Source: Fulvivirga sp. M361
Lineage (GTDB): Bacteria; Bacteroidota; Bacteroidia; Cytophagales; Cyclobacteriaceae
Assembly (NCBI RefSeq): GCF_007097395.1
Contig: NZ_VKDC01000006.1
Coordinates: 145,589 to 209,588, forward strand
Length of the DNA: 64,000 bases
Direction of reading: 5' to 3'
The position numbers and the translations under genes are program-made. Under the pieces are notes generated by a model. The model was given only the letters and a program-made list of their open reading frames with translations, did no database searches and was not told the DNA's origin. Positions 37,031-47,143 of this stretch are shown here, piece by piece. Position 1 is the first letter of the stretch; each line of letters opens with the position of its first letter.

Positions 37031-38521
37031 ATGAAAACTTATTATATAGTATTGATTACATTAATTTGTTTACAGGGTTGCGATGACTTTTTGGATGTAA
37101 CCCCGGAAACGCAATTTACTCCGGCCACTTTCTTCCAGAACGAAGAGCAGGTAGACCGCGCAGTGGTAGGCGCTTATGCTAAGAATAAAGCAATCCATAA
37201 TTCTTTGCAATGGAAATTTGGCGAATTTCGATCCGATAACGCCAGCTTTCAGTTTAATTCAAGTGACAGGGGAGGAATAGCCCTGGAGGCGGTGGATGAA
37301 TTCATCATGAACGCCGATAACAGTGAGATCAGAAAATACTGGGAGGAAGCTTATGATGGTATTGGACGATGTAACTACGTACTTGAAAATATTGACGGTG
37401 TAAGGTTCAGTAGTACATCACAGCGAGACTTGAAAATAGGAGAAGTGCTGTTCATGCGTACCTGGTACTATTTTAACCTGGTCAGGCTATACGGTGATGT
37501 CCCTTTTGTGGAAAGTACATTCGCTACACTGGAAGAATCATTGGGTGAAGAGTTTACTACACTGGTTTCTGCAGAGGTTATCTATGACAGCCTTTTCATA
37601 GATGCACAGAGGGCGATCGATGGCCTGCCGGTACAGTGGGAACTGGAAAATACCGGTCGTGCTACTAAAGGGGCAGCTTTAATGCTAAAAGCGAAAATGC
37701 ACATGACCCTCCGGGAGTTTAACGAAGCGATTCCCTTGTTGGAGGAAGTCCAGTCCATGGGATATGAGTTGCAGGATGATTACGAGTCCATCTTTAACCC
37801 TGCCAACAAAAATAATAAAGAATCCATTTTTGAGATACAGTACTCCTTTGAGTTAGGACAGGCCTCTGATTTTCTGTCCAGCTTCGTCCCTTTTAATAGT
37901 GGCGGAGACATATTGGGTGGGGTTTTCAGAGCCAATAGCAGGGCCGGCAGAAATCAACCCACACAAGACCTGATGGACCTGTACGAAGACGAGGACGAAC
38001 GCAAAGCCGTAAATATCGGATTGTACATCACAGATGCCGGTGATACCATTCCCTTTATGAATAAGTACAATTATCCTTTATTGGATGCAGGAGCGCAGGA
38101 TGTGAATTGGCCCATGTTCCGGTATGCCGATGCATTGCTTATGCTCGCAGAGTGTCTTAATGAAGTAAATGGGCTGGACCAGAACGCCATAGGCATTATT
38201 AACCTTATTCGTCTCAGAGCCGGAGTGCGTCCCCTTTCAGACACAAGTTCTGATCCTGATTTGGTTGTGATAACCGCTGATGATCTCCGACTGGCCATAG
38301 AAAGGGAACGAAGACTTGAGTTGGCCTTTGAAAACCATCGTTGGTTCGACCTCGTGCGAACAGGTAAGGCAGAAAGCGTAATGATCGCACACGGCACTGC
38401 TCAAAAGAATGAGAAGACCACCGTTTCAGGCGAAGCTTATACGAACATAAGAACCACCCTTGGCTATCCTACCAATCAGGTTCAGCAATTTGGATACCCC
38501 CAAAAACCTGAATGGAACTAA
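37031..38521 (+). CDS. SusD/RagB-type lipoprotein, operon 1
   Basis: A 496-residue surface lipoprotein (lipobox LQGC, C17) that forms the lid of the SusC transporter and helps bind the glycan. Typical features are CDDFLDVTPETQFTPATFFQNEEQ after the anchor, LFMRTWYYFNLVRLYGDVPF at about 140, the tetratricopeptide-like helices KGAALMLKAKMHMTLREFNEAI, and the C-terminal signature RLAIERERRLELAFENHRWFDLVRTG. It follows susC by 11 bp, and its stop is separated from the next ATG by a single base, so translation is coupled. Confidence 0.95.
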   Translation: MKTYYIVLITLICLQGCDDFLDVTPETQFTPATFFQNEEQVDRAVVGAYAKNKAIHNSLQWKFGEFRSDNASFQFNSSDRGGIALEAVDEFIMNADNSEIRKYWEEAYDGIGRCNYVLENIDGVRFSSTSQRDLKIGEVLFMRTWYYFNLVRLYGDVPFVESTFATLEESLGEEFTTLVSAEVIYDSLFIDAQRAIDGLPVQWELENTGRATKGAALMLKAKMHMTLREFNEAIPLLEEVQSMGYELQDDYESIFNPANKNNKESIFEIQYSFELGQASDFLSSFVPFNSGGDILGGVFRANSRAGRNQPTQDLMDLYEDEDERKAVNIGLYITDAGDTIPFMNKYNYPLLDAGAQDVNWPMFRYADALLMLAECLNEVNGLDQNAIGIINLIRLRAGVRPLSDTSSDPDLVVITADDLRLAIERERRLELAFENHRWFDLVRTGKAESVMIAHGTAQKNEKTTVSGEAYTNIRTTLGYPTNQVQQFGYPQKPEWN

Positions 38522-38522
38522 C

Positions 38523-41500
38523 ATGAAAAGAAGAACGGAAGATTTTAATACTAATCGTATGATAAAGAGATTTACGCTATTTATACTCATGATTATTTGT
38601 GCTGTTCAGGTTGCTGAAGCCCAGGTGATTGTTTCAGAGGATTTTGATTATACTGCTGGTTCTAATCTGGGTAATGCCAATGGCGGTACAGGGTGGGGCG
38701 GTTCCTGGCAAGCGTTAGCCACGGAAAGGACTATTGTAGATGATACCCTTAGAAATTACAGGATAGGTAAAGCCAGTGGGACTTATTTAGACCTATCAGT
38801 GACCAGTGCAGCTGAAAATCTGCGCTATCAAAGAGCGCTAGCTTCCGATATCACAGATGATGGAAATACTTACTGGCTTGGTTTTACCATGGACATAATG
38901 TCTACAGGAGGTAATGTAGCCAATTTAGTTTTACTGGATGAGAATGGTACCAGCCTTAAATTCATTATTGGCCGAATTGGTAATGGTAAGTTAGCAGTCG
39001 GAGCGCCTAATGACTTTGAAAGTATTGATGACATCAGCCCCAACCAATTGAACTGGCTTGTGGCAAAAATATCGTTTACAGGTGATACTGAAGAAGACAC
39101 CGTCAGGCTTTTCGTCAACCCTGATCCGGAGATAGAGCCCACAAATGATATGGCTGGAGCTACTTTTAGCGGAACTATAATGAATACCGGAATAATTAAT
39201 TCTATCATGATAAGAGCTGAAGATATCACCTCCATTACGGCAAGTTTTGATGATATATACCTTGGACAAAGCTATAATGATGTAGTCCCGGCTACAGCAG
39301 TTGATATAGCCAAATATCTACCCGTTAGAGAGAAGTTTGAATATGCCGCTGATGCTGGTATTTCCGGAAACGGAACAGCTTCGGAAGGTTGGGGTGGTCC
39401 GTGGGAGCTTACAGGAGGTGTAGAGCAGAATGTGGTCAGTCAGCAGATCAGCAATGAAAATATTCTTAGGACAACTATAGGTAACTCGCTTTTGATGGAC
39501 AATGTCGCAGGCGAAACCCGGCTTACCCGGCCTTTATCGCAGACTTATGAAGACAACGGATTAACCTATTGGTTCAGTTATTTCGGTGATTTTGTGAATG
39601 CAGATGGTAATGATATTATGTTGCCTATGTTGATTAATAATGACATTGAGGTGATGGGGCCTGGCGGTCCGGGAGGACAGTTTGCGGCGAGCGGTAAATG
39701 GGACGGGGCCTTTCAATTTGGCCTGGGGAAATTTTCAGGCGGATTTGACAAGGAGGTTACTACCTTGACAGAAGATGGAGCGCACTGGCTGGTTACTTCT
39801 ATTGAAACCAATGGTACCAGCGATGCGGATACATTAAGGTTATTCTTAGACCCAAATCCGGGAGTGGAGCCACAGATAGGAGATGAAGTAGCTAAATTCT
39901 GGTCGACACGATTAAACGACGGGTGGAAAGCCATAGGAATTAAAAACGGTCCCGGCAACTTAAAGACTAACATCGATGACATGTATCTGGCTATTGACTA
40001 CAAGGATGTGGTTCCCGAAGACTTAGCGACAATAGATGCGCCGCCTTCGCCCGCCTTTGAAAAATTTGAGTATACAGCGGGAGCGGGGATAAGTGGTAAT
40101 GGTGCCATAGAAAATGGTTGGTCAGGTCCTTGGGAATTGATAGGAGGTCCGGAACAAAATGTAGTGAATGAGTCTATTGTCAATAGCAATATTTTAAAGA
40201 TCACCACCGGTAATTCACTCCTCATGGATGCCGCCGTTGGTGAAACACGTATTGCAAGACCGCTAGCGAGTACCTATGAAGATAATGGTCGTACCTATTG
40301 GATGAGCTTCTTTGCTGATTTTGCCGGTGCGGAGGGCTCGGACCTCATGACCGTCATGTTAATCAACAGTGATGCAGAAACTATGGGGCCTTCAGGTCCT
40401 AATGGTCAGTTTTTAGCTGTAGGGAAATGGAATGCTGCTTTTGAATTTGGCCTGGGGAAATTTTCCGGTGGGTTTGCCAAATCTCCGAATAACGTTACAC
40501 TAGGCCAGGACGGCGCCCATTGGTTCGTGGTATCCATTGAAACCAATGGAACTTCAGATGCCGATACAGTTCGCTTGTTTTTAAATCCTGATCCTTTGGT
40601 TGAACCAATTAATGGTACAGAAACGGTAAAATATGCAGCTACACGTCTTAATGACGGATGGAAAGCAATTGGGATCAAGAATGGTATTGGAACATTAAAA
40701 TCAAATATAGATGATATCCACCTTGGCAATAGCTACGGTGAGGTAGTGCCCAATGATCTTATTGACGTTGCCATACCTTCTGCTGCCTTTGAAAAGTTTG
40801 ATTATGCAGGTAATGAAACCATTGAAGGTAAAGGCAACGCTGAAAATGGTTGGTCAGGCCCCTGGGAACTGGTGGGTGGCGTTGCACAAAATGTGGTATC
40901 TGATCAGGTTACTAATACAGAGATATTCAGGCAAACCACAGGCAATTCACTATTAATAGATGCAACGGCAGGTTCGACACGTTTGGCGAGACCGTTAGCC
41001 GATCGTTATGAAGACAACGGGTTGACCTATTGGATGAGCTTTTTCGCTGAGTTTAATAATACTACTGACAATGGAGTGACTACGGTCATGCTCATCAATA
41101 ATGATACGGAAACGATGGGCGCTTCCGGTCCCAACGGTCAGTTTGTCACCATTGGTAAATGGACGAGTGCCGGTGCGTTAGCAGTCGGTTCATTTGGGCC
41201 ATTTGAAGAATCCGTATTACCAGGTGTGGCGGAAGGTACCCATTGGTTGGTAGCCCGTATTGAAACAAATGGTACTGCGGCGAAAGATACCGTCAGATTA
41301 TTCTTGAACCCAGATCCTGCTATTGAACCTGAGGTTGGAAGTGAAGTGTTGAAGTTTGCAGCTTCCGAACTTAATGGAGGTTGGGATGCTATTGGTATTA
41401 AAAATGACGGCGGTGTTATGACTACCCTGATCGATGATATCTATTTGGGCGCTTCGTATGCTGATGCCGTACCGGGAGACTTGATTGACGTTGAATTTCT

Positions 41501-43202
41501 TTTTACCGCTGGAACCACCTATGAACCATTCAGTTATACGGTGGACGCCAATATTGCCGGTAATGGTGACCGCTCTAATGGGTTCGGAGGGCCCTGGGTC
41601 CGGACTTCCGGAGAGGATATAACCGTTTCTGCCGGAAGTATTGAGACAGATTTTACATTATTTGAGGGAAACAAAGCCAGAGTAAATGTGATTACCGATG
41701 CCATACAATACGACCGTCCCTTATCAGGAACATTTGAAGACGATGGAAGTACTGTCTGGATGAGTTTTCTGATGGATTTTGAAACCGTAGAAAAAATCAG
41801 TTCGGAAGGTCAGCTTGTTTTGATGAATGGAACTGAAGAGGTAATAGGTTTTGGCAGAACAGAAGGGTTTAATCGGATAGGATTTACCTGGGATGATGAA
41901 TCGTTTGAATTTATCTCCGACGCCACTACCGATGATGCGCATTGGGTGGTAGTTAGAATAGATATGTCTGGTGACTCCAATGCTGAGGACATTTATATGT
42001 GGGTGGACCCGGTGCCGGACTTGCAGCCCGGTGTAAATACGGCGGCTACATTCACTAACTCTACGGTGGATAAAAGGCTGGCTATTAATGAAGGCTTTGA
42101 TGGTATCCGAATAAAAACAGGAGGGGGTACACCTTTCAGTTTCTTTATCGATGAGATCCGATTGGGATATTCTTATTCTGATGTGACTACCATAGAAGAA
42201 GAAGTGCCGGAAGATCTTATAGCACGTGAACAATTCAGGTACCCGGTAGGAGAATCCCTGGGTAACATCGGTTCCGCCGGTGGCCAGTGGGGAGGACCGT
42301 GGGAAGCAGTAGTGGCAGGCCCTGCCGTGATAGAAGCAGGAAGTGTTACCATCCCCGGATTGAGTTCATTAGACAATAAAGCCAGGCTGATATCAACTCC
42401 TGACTTAGGGGCACGCTATGTTCGCCCGCTGGCCACACCATTGACGGATGACGGGAATGGATATTGGTTCGGGTTTTTCGGGAATGTCGCTCCCCAGGGC
42501 GGAGTAGTGGCCCAGGGTGGTTTTGCCAGGGGAGAAGAGCCCATGGTCATTTTTGGCAAGAAGTTCAGCGATGCCAATGCTTCTATTTTGAATATAGGCG
42601 GAAATAGCCAAACGGCACAGACGGAAGTGCCTGTCGCTCAAAGCAACTGGTATGTAGTGTATCTGCAGTTTTCCGGTGACGAAGAAGCAGAAACCCTTTC
42701 CCTCTGGATGAATCCTGATCCCGAAGTTACCCCTGACTTAAACTTTCCGGATGCCACGCTGGAGGTGGGTACACTCAATGAAGGTTTTGACCATATTTTC
42801 TTCAGAACAGAAGGTGGGGCAGCGGAATATTTAATTGATGAAATACACCTCGGAACTACCTTTGAATCCATTGTTCCTCAAGGGGAAGACGGAGGGGAAG
42901 TTACAGGTATTGATGACCTGATCAATAATGCCTTTAAACTGGTGAATCATCCAAACCCTTTCTCAACGATAACCCATATTTCATACCAATTGGAAAATTC
43001 CGCTGATCTGCGACTCGCTATAGTCGACCTTCAGGGAAGAGAGGTGGTTACTTTATTGGACGGGTATCAGGTAGCCGGGAAGCATATGGTGACCTGGGAC
43101 GGAAGCGATAAGAATGGGAATGCTTTACCTTCAGGGATGTACCTGTACCGGCTTACGGCCGCAGAACAGACGGTGACAAGACGCTTAATGTTATTGAAAT
43201 AA
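38523..43202 (+). CDS. Six-module T9SS-sorted protein, operon 1
   Basis: About 1559 residues from the ATG at 38523; the ATG at 38559 gives a cleaner signal peptide (MIKRFTLFILMIICAVQVAEAQ). Six modules of about 220-235 residues follow, starting near 38630, 39330, 40050, 40785, 41515 and 42220. Each begins F-E-x-F-x-Y, has a G-W-x-G-P-W segment, an R-P-L-x then D-N/D-G-x-x-Y/V-W-x-S-F core, an A/T-H-W-x-V-x-x-I-E segment, a D-T-V-R-L-F-L-N-P-D-P motif and ends I-D-D-I-x-L-G-x-S-Y. The pattern suggests a concanavalin-like glycan-binding sandwich, inferred. Residues about 1471-1559 are a T9SS sorting domain (NPFSTITHISY). Its place after SusD is normally that of a glycan-binding protein. Confidence 0.85.
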   Translation: MKRRTEDFNTNRMIKRFTLFILMIICAVQVAEAQVIVSEDFDYTAGSNLGNANGGTGWGGSWQALATERTIVDDTLRNYRIGKASGTYLDLSVTSAAENLRYQRALASDITDDGNTYWLGFTMDIMSTGGNVANLVLLDENGTSLKFIIGRIGNGKLAVGAPNDFESIDDISPNQLNWLVAKISFTGDTEEDTVRLFVNPDPEIEPTNDMAGATFSGTIMNTGIINSIMIRAEDITSITASFDDIYLGQSYNDVVPATAVDIAKYLPVREKFEYAADAGISGNGTASEGWGGPWELTGGVEQNVVSQQISNENILRTTIGNSLLMDNVAGETRLTRPLSQTYEDNGLTYWFSYFGDFVNADGNDIMLPMLINNDIEVMGPGGPGGQFAASGKWDGAFQFGLGKFSGGFDKEVTTLTEDGAHWLVTSIETNGTSDADTLRLFLDPNPGVEPQIGDEVAKFWSTRLNDGWKAIGIKNGPGNLKTNIDDMYLAIDYKDVVPEDLATIDAPPSPAFEKFEYTAGAGISGNGAIENGWSGPWELIGGPEQNVVNESIVNSNILKITTGNSLLMDAAVGETRIARPLASTYEDNGRTYWMSFFADFAGAEGSDLMTVMLINSDAETMGPSGPNGQFLAVGKWNAAFEFGLGKFSGGFAKSPNNVTLGQDGAHWFVVSIETNGTSDADTVRLFLNPDPLVEPINGTETVKYAATRLNDGWKAIGIKNGIGTLKSNIDDIHLGNSYGEVVPNDLIDVAIPSAAFEKFDYAGNETIEGKGNAENGWSGPWELVGGVAQNVVSDQVTNTEIFRQTTGNSLLIDATAGSTRLARPLADRYEDNGLTYWMSFFAEFNNTTDNGVTTVMLINNDTETMGASGPNGQFVTIGKWTSAGALAVGSFGPFEESVLPGVAEGTHWLVARIETNGTAAKDTVRLFLNPDPAIEPEVGSEVLKFAASELNGGWDAIGIKNDGGVMTTLIDDIYLGASYADAVPGDLIDVEFLFTAGTTYEPFSYTVDANIAGNGDRSNGFGGPWVRTSGEDITVSAGSIETDFTLFEGNKARVNVITDAIQYDRPLSGTFEDDGSTVWMSFLMDFETVEKISSEGQLVLMNGTEEVIGFGRTEGFNRIGFTWDDESFEFISDATTDDAHWVVVRIDMSGDSNAEDIYMWVDPVPDLQPGVNTAATFTNSTVDKRLAINEGFDGIRIKTGGGTPFSFFIDEIRLGYSYSDVTTIEEEVPEDLIAREQFRYPVGESLGNIGSAGGQWGGPWEAVVAGPAVIEAGSVTIPGLSSLDNKARLISTPDLGARYVRPLATPLTDDGNGYWFGFFGNVAPQGGVVAQGGFARGEEPMVIFGKKFSDANASILNIGGNSQTAQTEVPVAQSNWYVVYLQFSGDEEAETLSLWMNPDPEVTPDLNFPDATLEVGTLNEGFDHIFFRTEGGAAEYLIDEIHLGTTFESIVPQGEDGGEVTGIDDLINNAFKLVNHPNPFSTITHISYQLENSADLRLAIVDLQGREVVTLLDGYQVAGKHMVTWDGSDKNGNALPSGMYLYRLTAAEQTVTRRLMLLK

Positions 43203-43225
43203 CAATACAATAGAACAAGCAGATC

Positions 43226-44917
43226 ATGAGAGTTATCAGCCTATATTTCATATTGATTTTTATAAGTAATGTTCTGGTGCTTCAGGCCCAGAACATTACT
43301 GTAAACATTAATGATTATAAACACCAGTTCGAAGGAGCAGGGGTTTCCATTGGCCTGTTTATGGGGCATCATTATAGCATGAATGCTGAAAACCAGGACA
43401 AAGCGATTCAACTGATCAACAAGGACCTTAATATGAAATACCTGCAGGATTATATCGGTATTTATCCTTCCGATGACCCTGCCTATTTTGATAGAAGGGC
43501 CAATTACATAAAGGCCGCGAAAAGCTACAGGCCGGACATACAGGTGTCTATGGTAGGTAATATTTTTCCGGACGATCTGAGGCATGACATTGTAGTCAAC
43601 AATAAAACATACGCCGTACTCAATACGGATGACCCGGAAATATATGATAAGTTAGCGCAATGGTACTTTGAGCTATTCAAAGGCTTTCACGATCGTGGTG
43701 TAACGGTGGATATTCTCAATGTGGTCAATGAGCCGGACCTGGCAAATTGCAACAACCAGTGCCGGAAATACCATTACGGATATGACGGAGACACTCAAAA
43801 AGGAGTCTCCATCATATTTACTGAGGCGGTCACCAAGTTCAAAGCCATGTTAAATGACCCACAAATCAACACTGCCAATATGAAAGTGCCTTTGATCATG
43901 GGACCGAGTACGATCTCTCCCAATGGATGTTTGAGTTATATAAAATATTTCAAAAAGAACTATCCCGAGGCGTGGAACCAGATTGACATTGTGGCTACCC
44001 ACCAATACATCAATGGTTCAAGAGACGATCTTTTCGAGGAGATATTAGCAGAGATAGAAGGAAAAACCTTCCATCAATCAGAAACACACGCCTCCCGGTT
44101 TGCTAATCAGGCCGATAACCTGGGTAACCTCCCCATAGATGAAGACCATCGGACGGCGCTTTCTTTAGCTAACCTCTTCGGAACAGCTGTCAATAACGGC
44201 GTAAGTGCATGGTATTATTTTGAGAATAATTACCCGGATACCTTTCATCCGGGAGGGTTGATTCAGGTGGCATGGCAATCAACCAATCCCGTACCATACA
44301 AACACTATTATGCCTACAGGCAGCTTACCTCCGCCCAACCTGCGTTTTCACATGTGGTAGGTCATGACGTAACGGGTATCTCCAATGCGGAGACCACTAC
44401 TTTCCGTAAAGCGGATGAAGATACTGTCTACGTGCATTTTTCAAATTTTCTGAGCGTGAATAAAAATATAACAGTGACGCTGGAAGACATCGGTGGAGCA
44501 CAGACAATTAACAGTTTGAGCATAAGAAGAACAAGCAGTGCAAACGATGACGACATAGTATTGGATGAGAACTACACCGATGGACGTACTCAACTGACGT
44601 TTACCGCTGCGGGGTACTCCGTGAATACGTTGAAAATAGGATTTAACAAGGCGGTTACTTCTGTGGAAGATTTCAATAGAAAGGAAGCAATCAGTCTGTT
44701 TTACGATGATCAGGGGGTGAGCCTGATCAGCCAGGGAAACGACCCTATCATAGCATTGAGAGCTTATGATATTACCGGGCAGTTATTATTTGAGAAGGAA
44801 AATTTTAACAGTCAGGAAGTTTGGGTCCCTTACAATGCAGTAGGCCCGGGGTTAACTATTTGGCAGATTTTTAGTAAAAAGGGAATGAACATAAAGAAGA
44901 GTATGGCACCCTATTAA
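43226..44917 (+). CDS. GH30-like glycoside hydrolase
   Basis: A 563-residue protein with signal peptide (to about residue 22). It is a clan A (beta/alpha)8 hydrolase resembling GH30: QFEGAGVSIGLFMGHHYS near residue 34, acid/base E169 in NVVNEPDL and nucleophile E286 in HQSETHASRF, and THQYINGSRDD between them. A beta-rich domain follows (about 380-480), and the C-terminal 80 residues resemble a degenerate T9SS domain (IALRAYDITGQLLFEKENF, GLTIWQIFSKKGMNIKKSM) lacking the usual YPNPF start. It ends operon 1, 23 bp after the module protein. It likely cleaves a backbone or side chain of the imported glycan; the specificity is unknown. Confidence 0.8.
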   Translation: MRVISLYFILIFISNVLVLQAQNITVNINDYKHQFEGAGVSIGLFMGHHYSMNAENQDKAIQLINKDLNMKYLQDYIGIYPSDDPAYFDRRANYIKAAKSYRPDIQVSMVGNIFPDDLRHDIVVNNKTYAVLNTDDPEIYDKLAQWYFELFKGFHDRGVTVDILNVVNEPDLANCNNQCRKYHYGYDGDTQKGVSIIFTEAVTKFKAMLNDPQINTANMKVPLIMGPSTISPNGCLSYIKYFKKNYPEAWNQIDIVATHQYINGSRDDLFEEILAEIEGKTFHQSETHASRFANQADNLGNLPIDEDHRTALSLANLFGTAVNNGVSAWYYFENNYPDTFHPGGLIQVAWQSTNPVPYKHYYAYRQLTSAQPAFSHVVGHDVTGISNAETTTFRKADEDTVYVHFSNFLSVNKNITVTLEDIGGAQTINSLSIRRTSSANDDDIVLDENYTDGRTQLTFTAAGYSVNTLKIGFNKAVTSVEDFNRKEAISLFYDDQGVSLISQGNDPIIALRAYDITGQLLFEKENFNSQEVWVPYNAVGPGLTIWQIFSKKGMNIKKSMAPY

Positions 44918-45112
44918 GCAGATACTTCCATTCGGGAAATTAATTTCGAATTGCACCCCATATTCTCCTGGCATGTTTAGTTTATTAACTTTTGCCAGCA
45001 TAGTACAGTATACTATTCCCAAACCGAAACAGTACATTGATGTCCGGTCGAGAAAAGTATTTAGTACCCGGATGAATTCCTTGACCGGGTAGTCATGATT
45101 TTATGAAACCAG

Positions 45113-45811
45113 ATGCCAGGCAAGAAACAACCCAAACTGCATATGGCAGTACCTGAAAAACAGTTCACTTCCCGGAATAACCTGGAAGATGAGAAGTTAT
45201 GGGAGAGCCTTACAGAGGGTAATGAGATTGCTTTTGATAAACTATATTCTCGCTATTTTAATAAACTCTATGTTTACGGCTCCTATTTGGTATCAGACAA
45301 AGAGCTGATAAAAGATAGCATTCAGGAGCTTTTTGTTGAACTATGGAAAAACCGACATTCATTGTCGAAAGTAAAGTATGTAAAAACATATTTACACAAA
45401 TCCTTCAGGCGGAAGATCTTAAAAGCTGTCAAAAAAGATGTATTCAAGGGCGCTGACCAGGAAGTGAAAGATAGCCTGCAGGTAGTCTATTCCAGGGAGA
45501 GAGAGATGATTAAAGAGCAAACCGCTGCTTACAACAAGAGATGCTTATCTAAAGCTTTTCAAAAACTTTCTCCCAGACAACAGGAAGTGATCGTGCTCAA
45601 ATACTATAATGACTTTTCATACCAGGAAATTGCTTCCGTCATGTCATTGCAAAAAGTCAAATCGGCGAGAACATTTCTATATCGCGCCATCGACAGCCTG
45701 CGTTCTGAAATGGGTAAATTACCCGTTTATACTTTGACAGCATTTACAGGCCCTACGCTATTTGAAATGATGAAAAACATAGTGCTTGCCCTGCTTTTTG
45801 CCACTTTTTAG
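45113..45811 (+). CDS. ECF sigma factor of operon 2
   Basis: A 232-residue sigma-70 family protein. Region 2 (about 38-105) reads NEIAFDKLYSRYFNKLYVYGSYLV, LIKDSIQELFVELWKNRHSL and VKYVKTYLHKSFRRKIL. Region 4 (about 147-200) contains LSPRQQEVIVLKYYNDFSYQEIASVMSLQKVKSARTFLYRAIDSLR. A hydrophobic C-terminal tail (FEMMKNIVLALLFATF) is seen in many Bacteroidota members of this group. The ATG at 45113 is used; ATG 45143 is an alternative. It precedes fecR by 278 bp and the STN-type susC, which together form a classic trans-envelope signalling cassette inducing the downstream operon when the glycan is present. Confidence 0.92.
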   Translation: MPGKKQPKLHMAVPEKQFTSRNNLEDEKLWESLTEGNEIAFDKLYSRYFNKLYVYGSYLVSDKELIKDSIQELFVELWKNRHSLSKVKYVKTYLHKSFRRKILKAVKKDVFKGADQEVKDSLQVVYSREREMIKEQTAAYNKRCLSKAFQKLSPRQQEVIVLKYYNDFSYQEIASVMSLQKVKSARTFLYRAIDSLRSEMGKLPVYTLTAFTGPTLFEMMKNIVLALLFATF

Positions 45812-46089
45812 GGATATTAAACTTCCATACAGCGTTACCATTTCTCCTGTAGTGTATCGATTTCTTCTCAGATCACTTTCATTTATTTCCAGTTGTAAAA
45901 AAAACAAAAAAAAGTTGAGGGCATATTGTCACGGCCTGCCTCTATAGTTATAAGAAGACCAATTAAAAGGCACTTCTGTACATCAGGTCTGTTAGCGTGG
46001 ACTTCAAAGAATGTGCCGGGGGATTATCCTGAACGAAGGATGATCCCTTCAATAGCGCATTGTAAAATGGATGATCAAGTGAAAGAAAC

Positions 46090-47121
46090 ATGAGTAAGCA
46101 TTATAAATTTTTTTCTATGCAGGATTTTGCCCAGGATGATTATTTCATTCAATGGGTACAATCTCCGGACAGTGAATCGGACGCTTTTTGGAATAATTGG
46201 ATAAAAGACCATCCACATAAAAAAGGGATTATCGCAGAAGCACGAATGGTGATAGCGTCTATTGATTTTAGCGCCACAGAACCCTCTGAAGAAGATTTCA
46301 GAGAAGTGAAAAGTAAAATTGACCAACAGATCCAATCTTCTGATCACGCTGATTCCTACAACAACTACCGCAACTGGGTAAGGGTAGCAGCCGTGGCGCT
46401 CGTATTAGTAATAAGTGCTTGGTTAATAATGCATAATGGCAGTCAGTCTGACCTGGTGCGTCACTCAACGGCTTACGGAGAAACCGAACATATTGTATTG
46501 CCCGACAACTCTATTGTTACCCTCAACGCTAACTCCACTTTAAGCTACCTGGACAATTGGGAGCAATCGGTAAAGCGTGAAGTGTGGCTGGAAGGAGAAG
46601 CTTTTTTTGATGTTAAAAAAATGCCTCACCTGGTGACACGGGATTCCGTGGCCTTTAAGCGTTTTCTTGTGCATTCCGGCGCAGTAAATGTTGAGGTGTT
46701 AGGTACTTCATTTAACATAAACAATCGTAAAGAGGCGCCAAAAATAGTGCTCCGTACGGGTAAGATAGCCTTAGAGATACCAACGGAAGAAGATACCTCC
46801 AAAACGTATATGTATCCGGGAGATTTTGTGCAGTATGTCGCTGCAGAACAACGGGTCATCACAAAAAAAGTTGATCCTGAGAAATATACCTCCTGGACGG
46901 ATTACCGGCTCTATTTTGACGATACGTCATTGAAAGAAGTGGCTGAGATCATCAAGGATAATTATGGTAAGCAGGTCATTTTCGAAAGTGATGATCTGGA
47001 AGATATCAAACTAACGGGTACTGTTTCTACACAAAACCTGGATGTGTTTATCCATGTGATCTCTGAATCTATTGATAAACAGATCATTGCCAAAGGCAAC
47101 ACCCTCATAGTTAAAAACTAG
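46090..47121 (+). CDS. FecR-type anti-sigma factor
   Basis: A 343-residue single-pass inner-membrane protein. The cytoplasmic part (1-97) binds the sigma factor. The membrane helix is about 98-114 (VRVAAVALVLVISAWLIM). The periplasmic FecR domain shows HIVLPDNSIVTLNANSTLSYLDNW, VWLEGEAFFDVKK, VEVLGTSFNI and RTGKIALEI; a C-terminal DUF4974-like domain reads YRLYFDDTSLKEVAEIIKDNYGKQVIF. It keeps the ECF sigma factor inactive until the STN domain of SusC signals binding of the glycan. It sits between the sigma factor gene and the STN-type susC, 22 bp before the latter. Confidence 0.93.
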   Translation: MSKHYKFFSMQDFAQDDYFIQWVQSPDSESDAFWNNWIKDHPHKKGIIAEARMVIASIDFSATEPSEEDFREVKSKIDQQIQSSDHADSYNNYRNWVRVAAVALVLVISAWLIMHNGSQSDLVRHSTAYGETEHIVLPDNSIVTLNANSTLSYLDNWEQSVKREVWLEGEAFFDVKKMPHLVTRDSVAFKRFLVHSGAVNVEVLGTSFNINNRKEAPKIVLRTGKIALEIPTEEDTSKTYMYPGDFVQYVAAEQRVITKKVDPEKYTSWTDYRLYFDDTSLKEVAEIIKDNYGKQVIFESDDLEDIKLTGTVSTQNLDVFIHVISESIDKQIIAKGNTLIVKN

Positions 47122-47143
47122 GACTAATTCAAACCTAACATAT

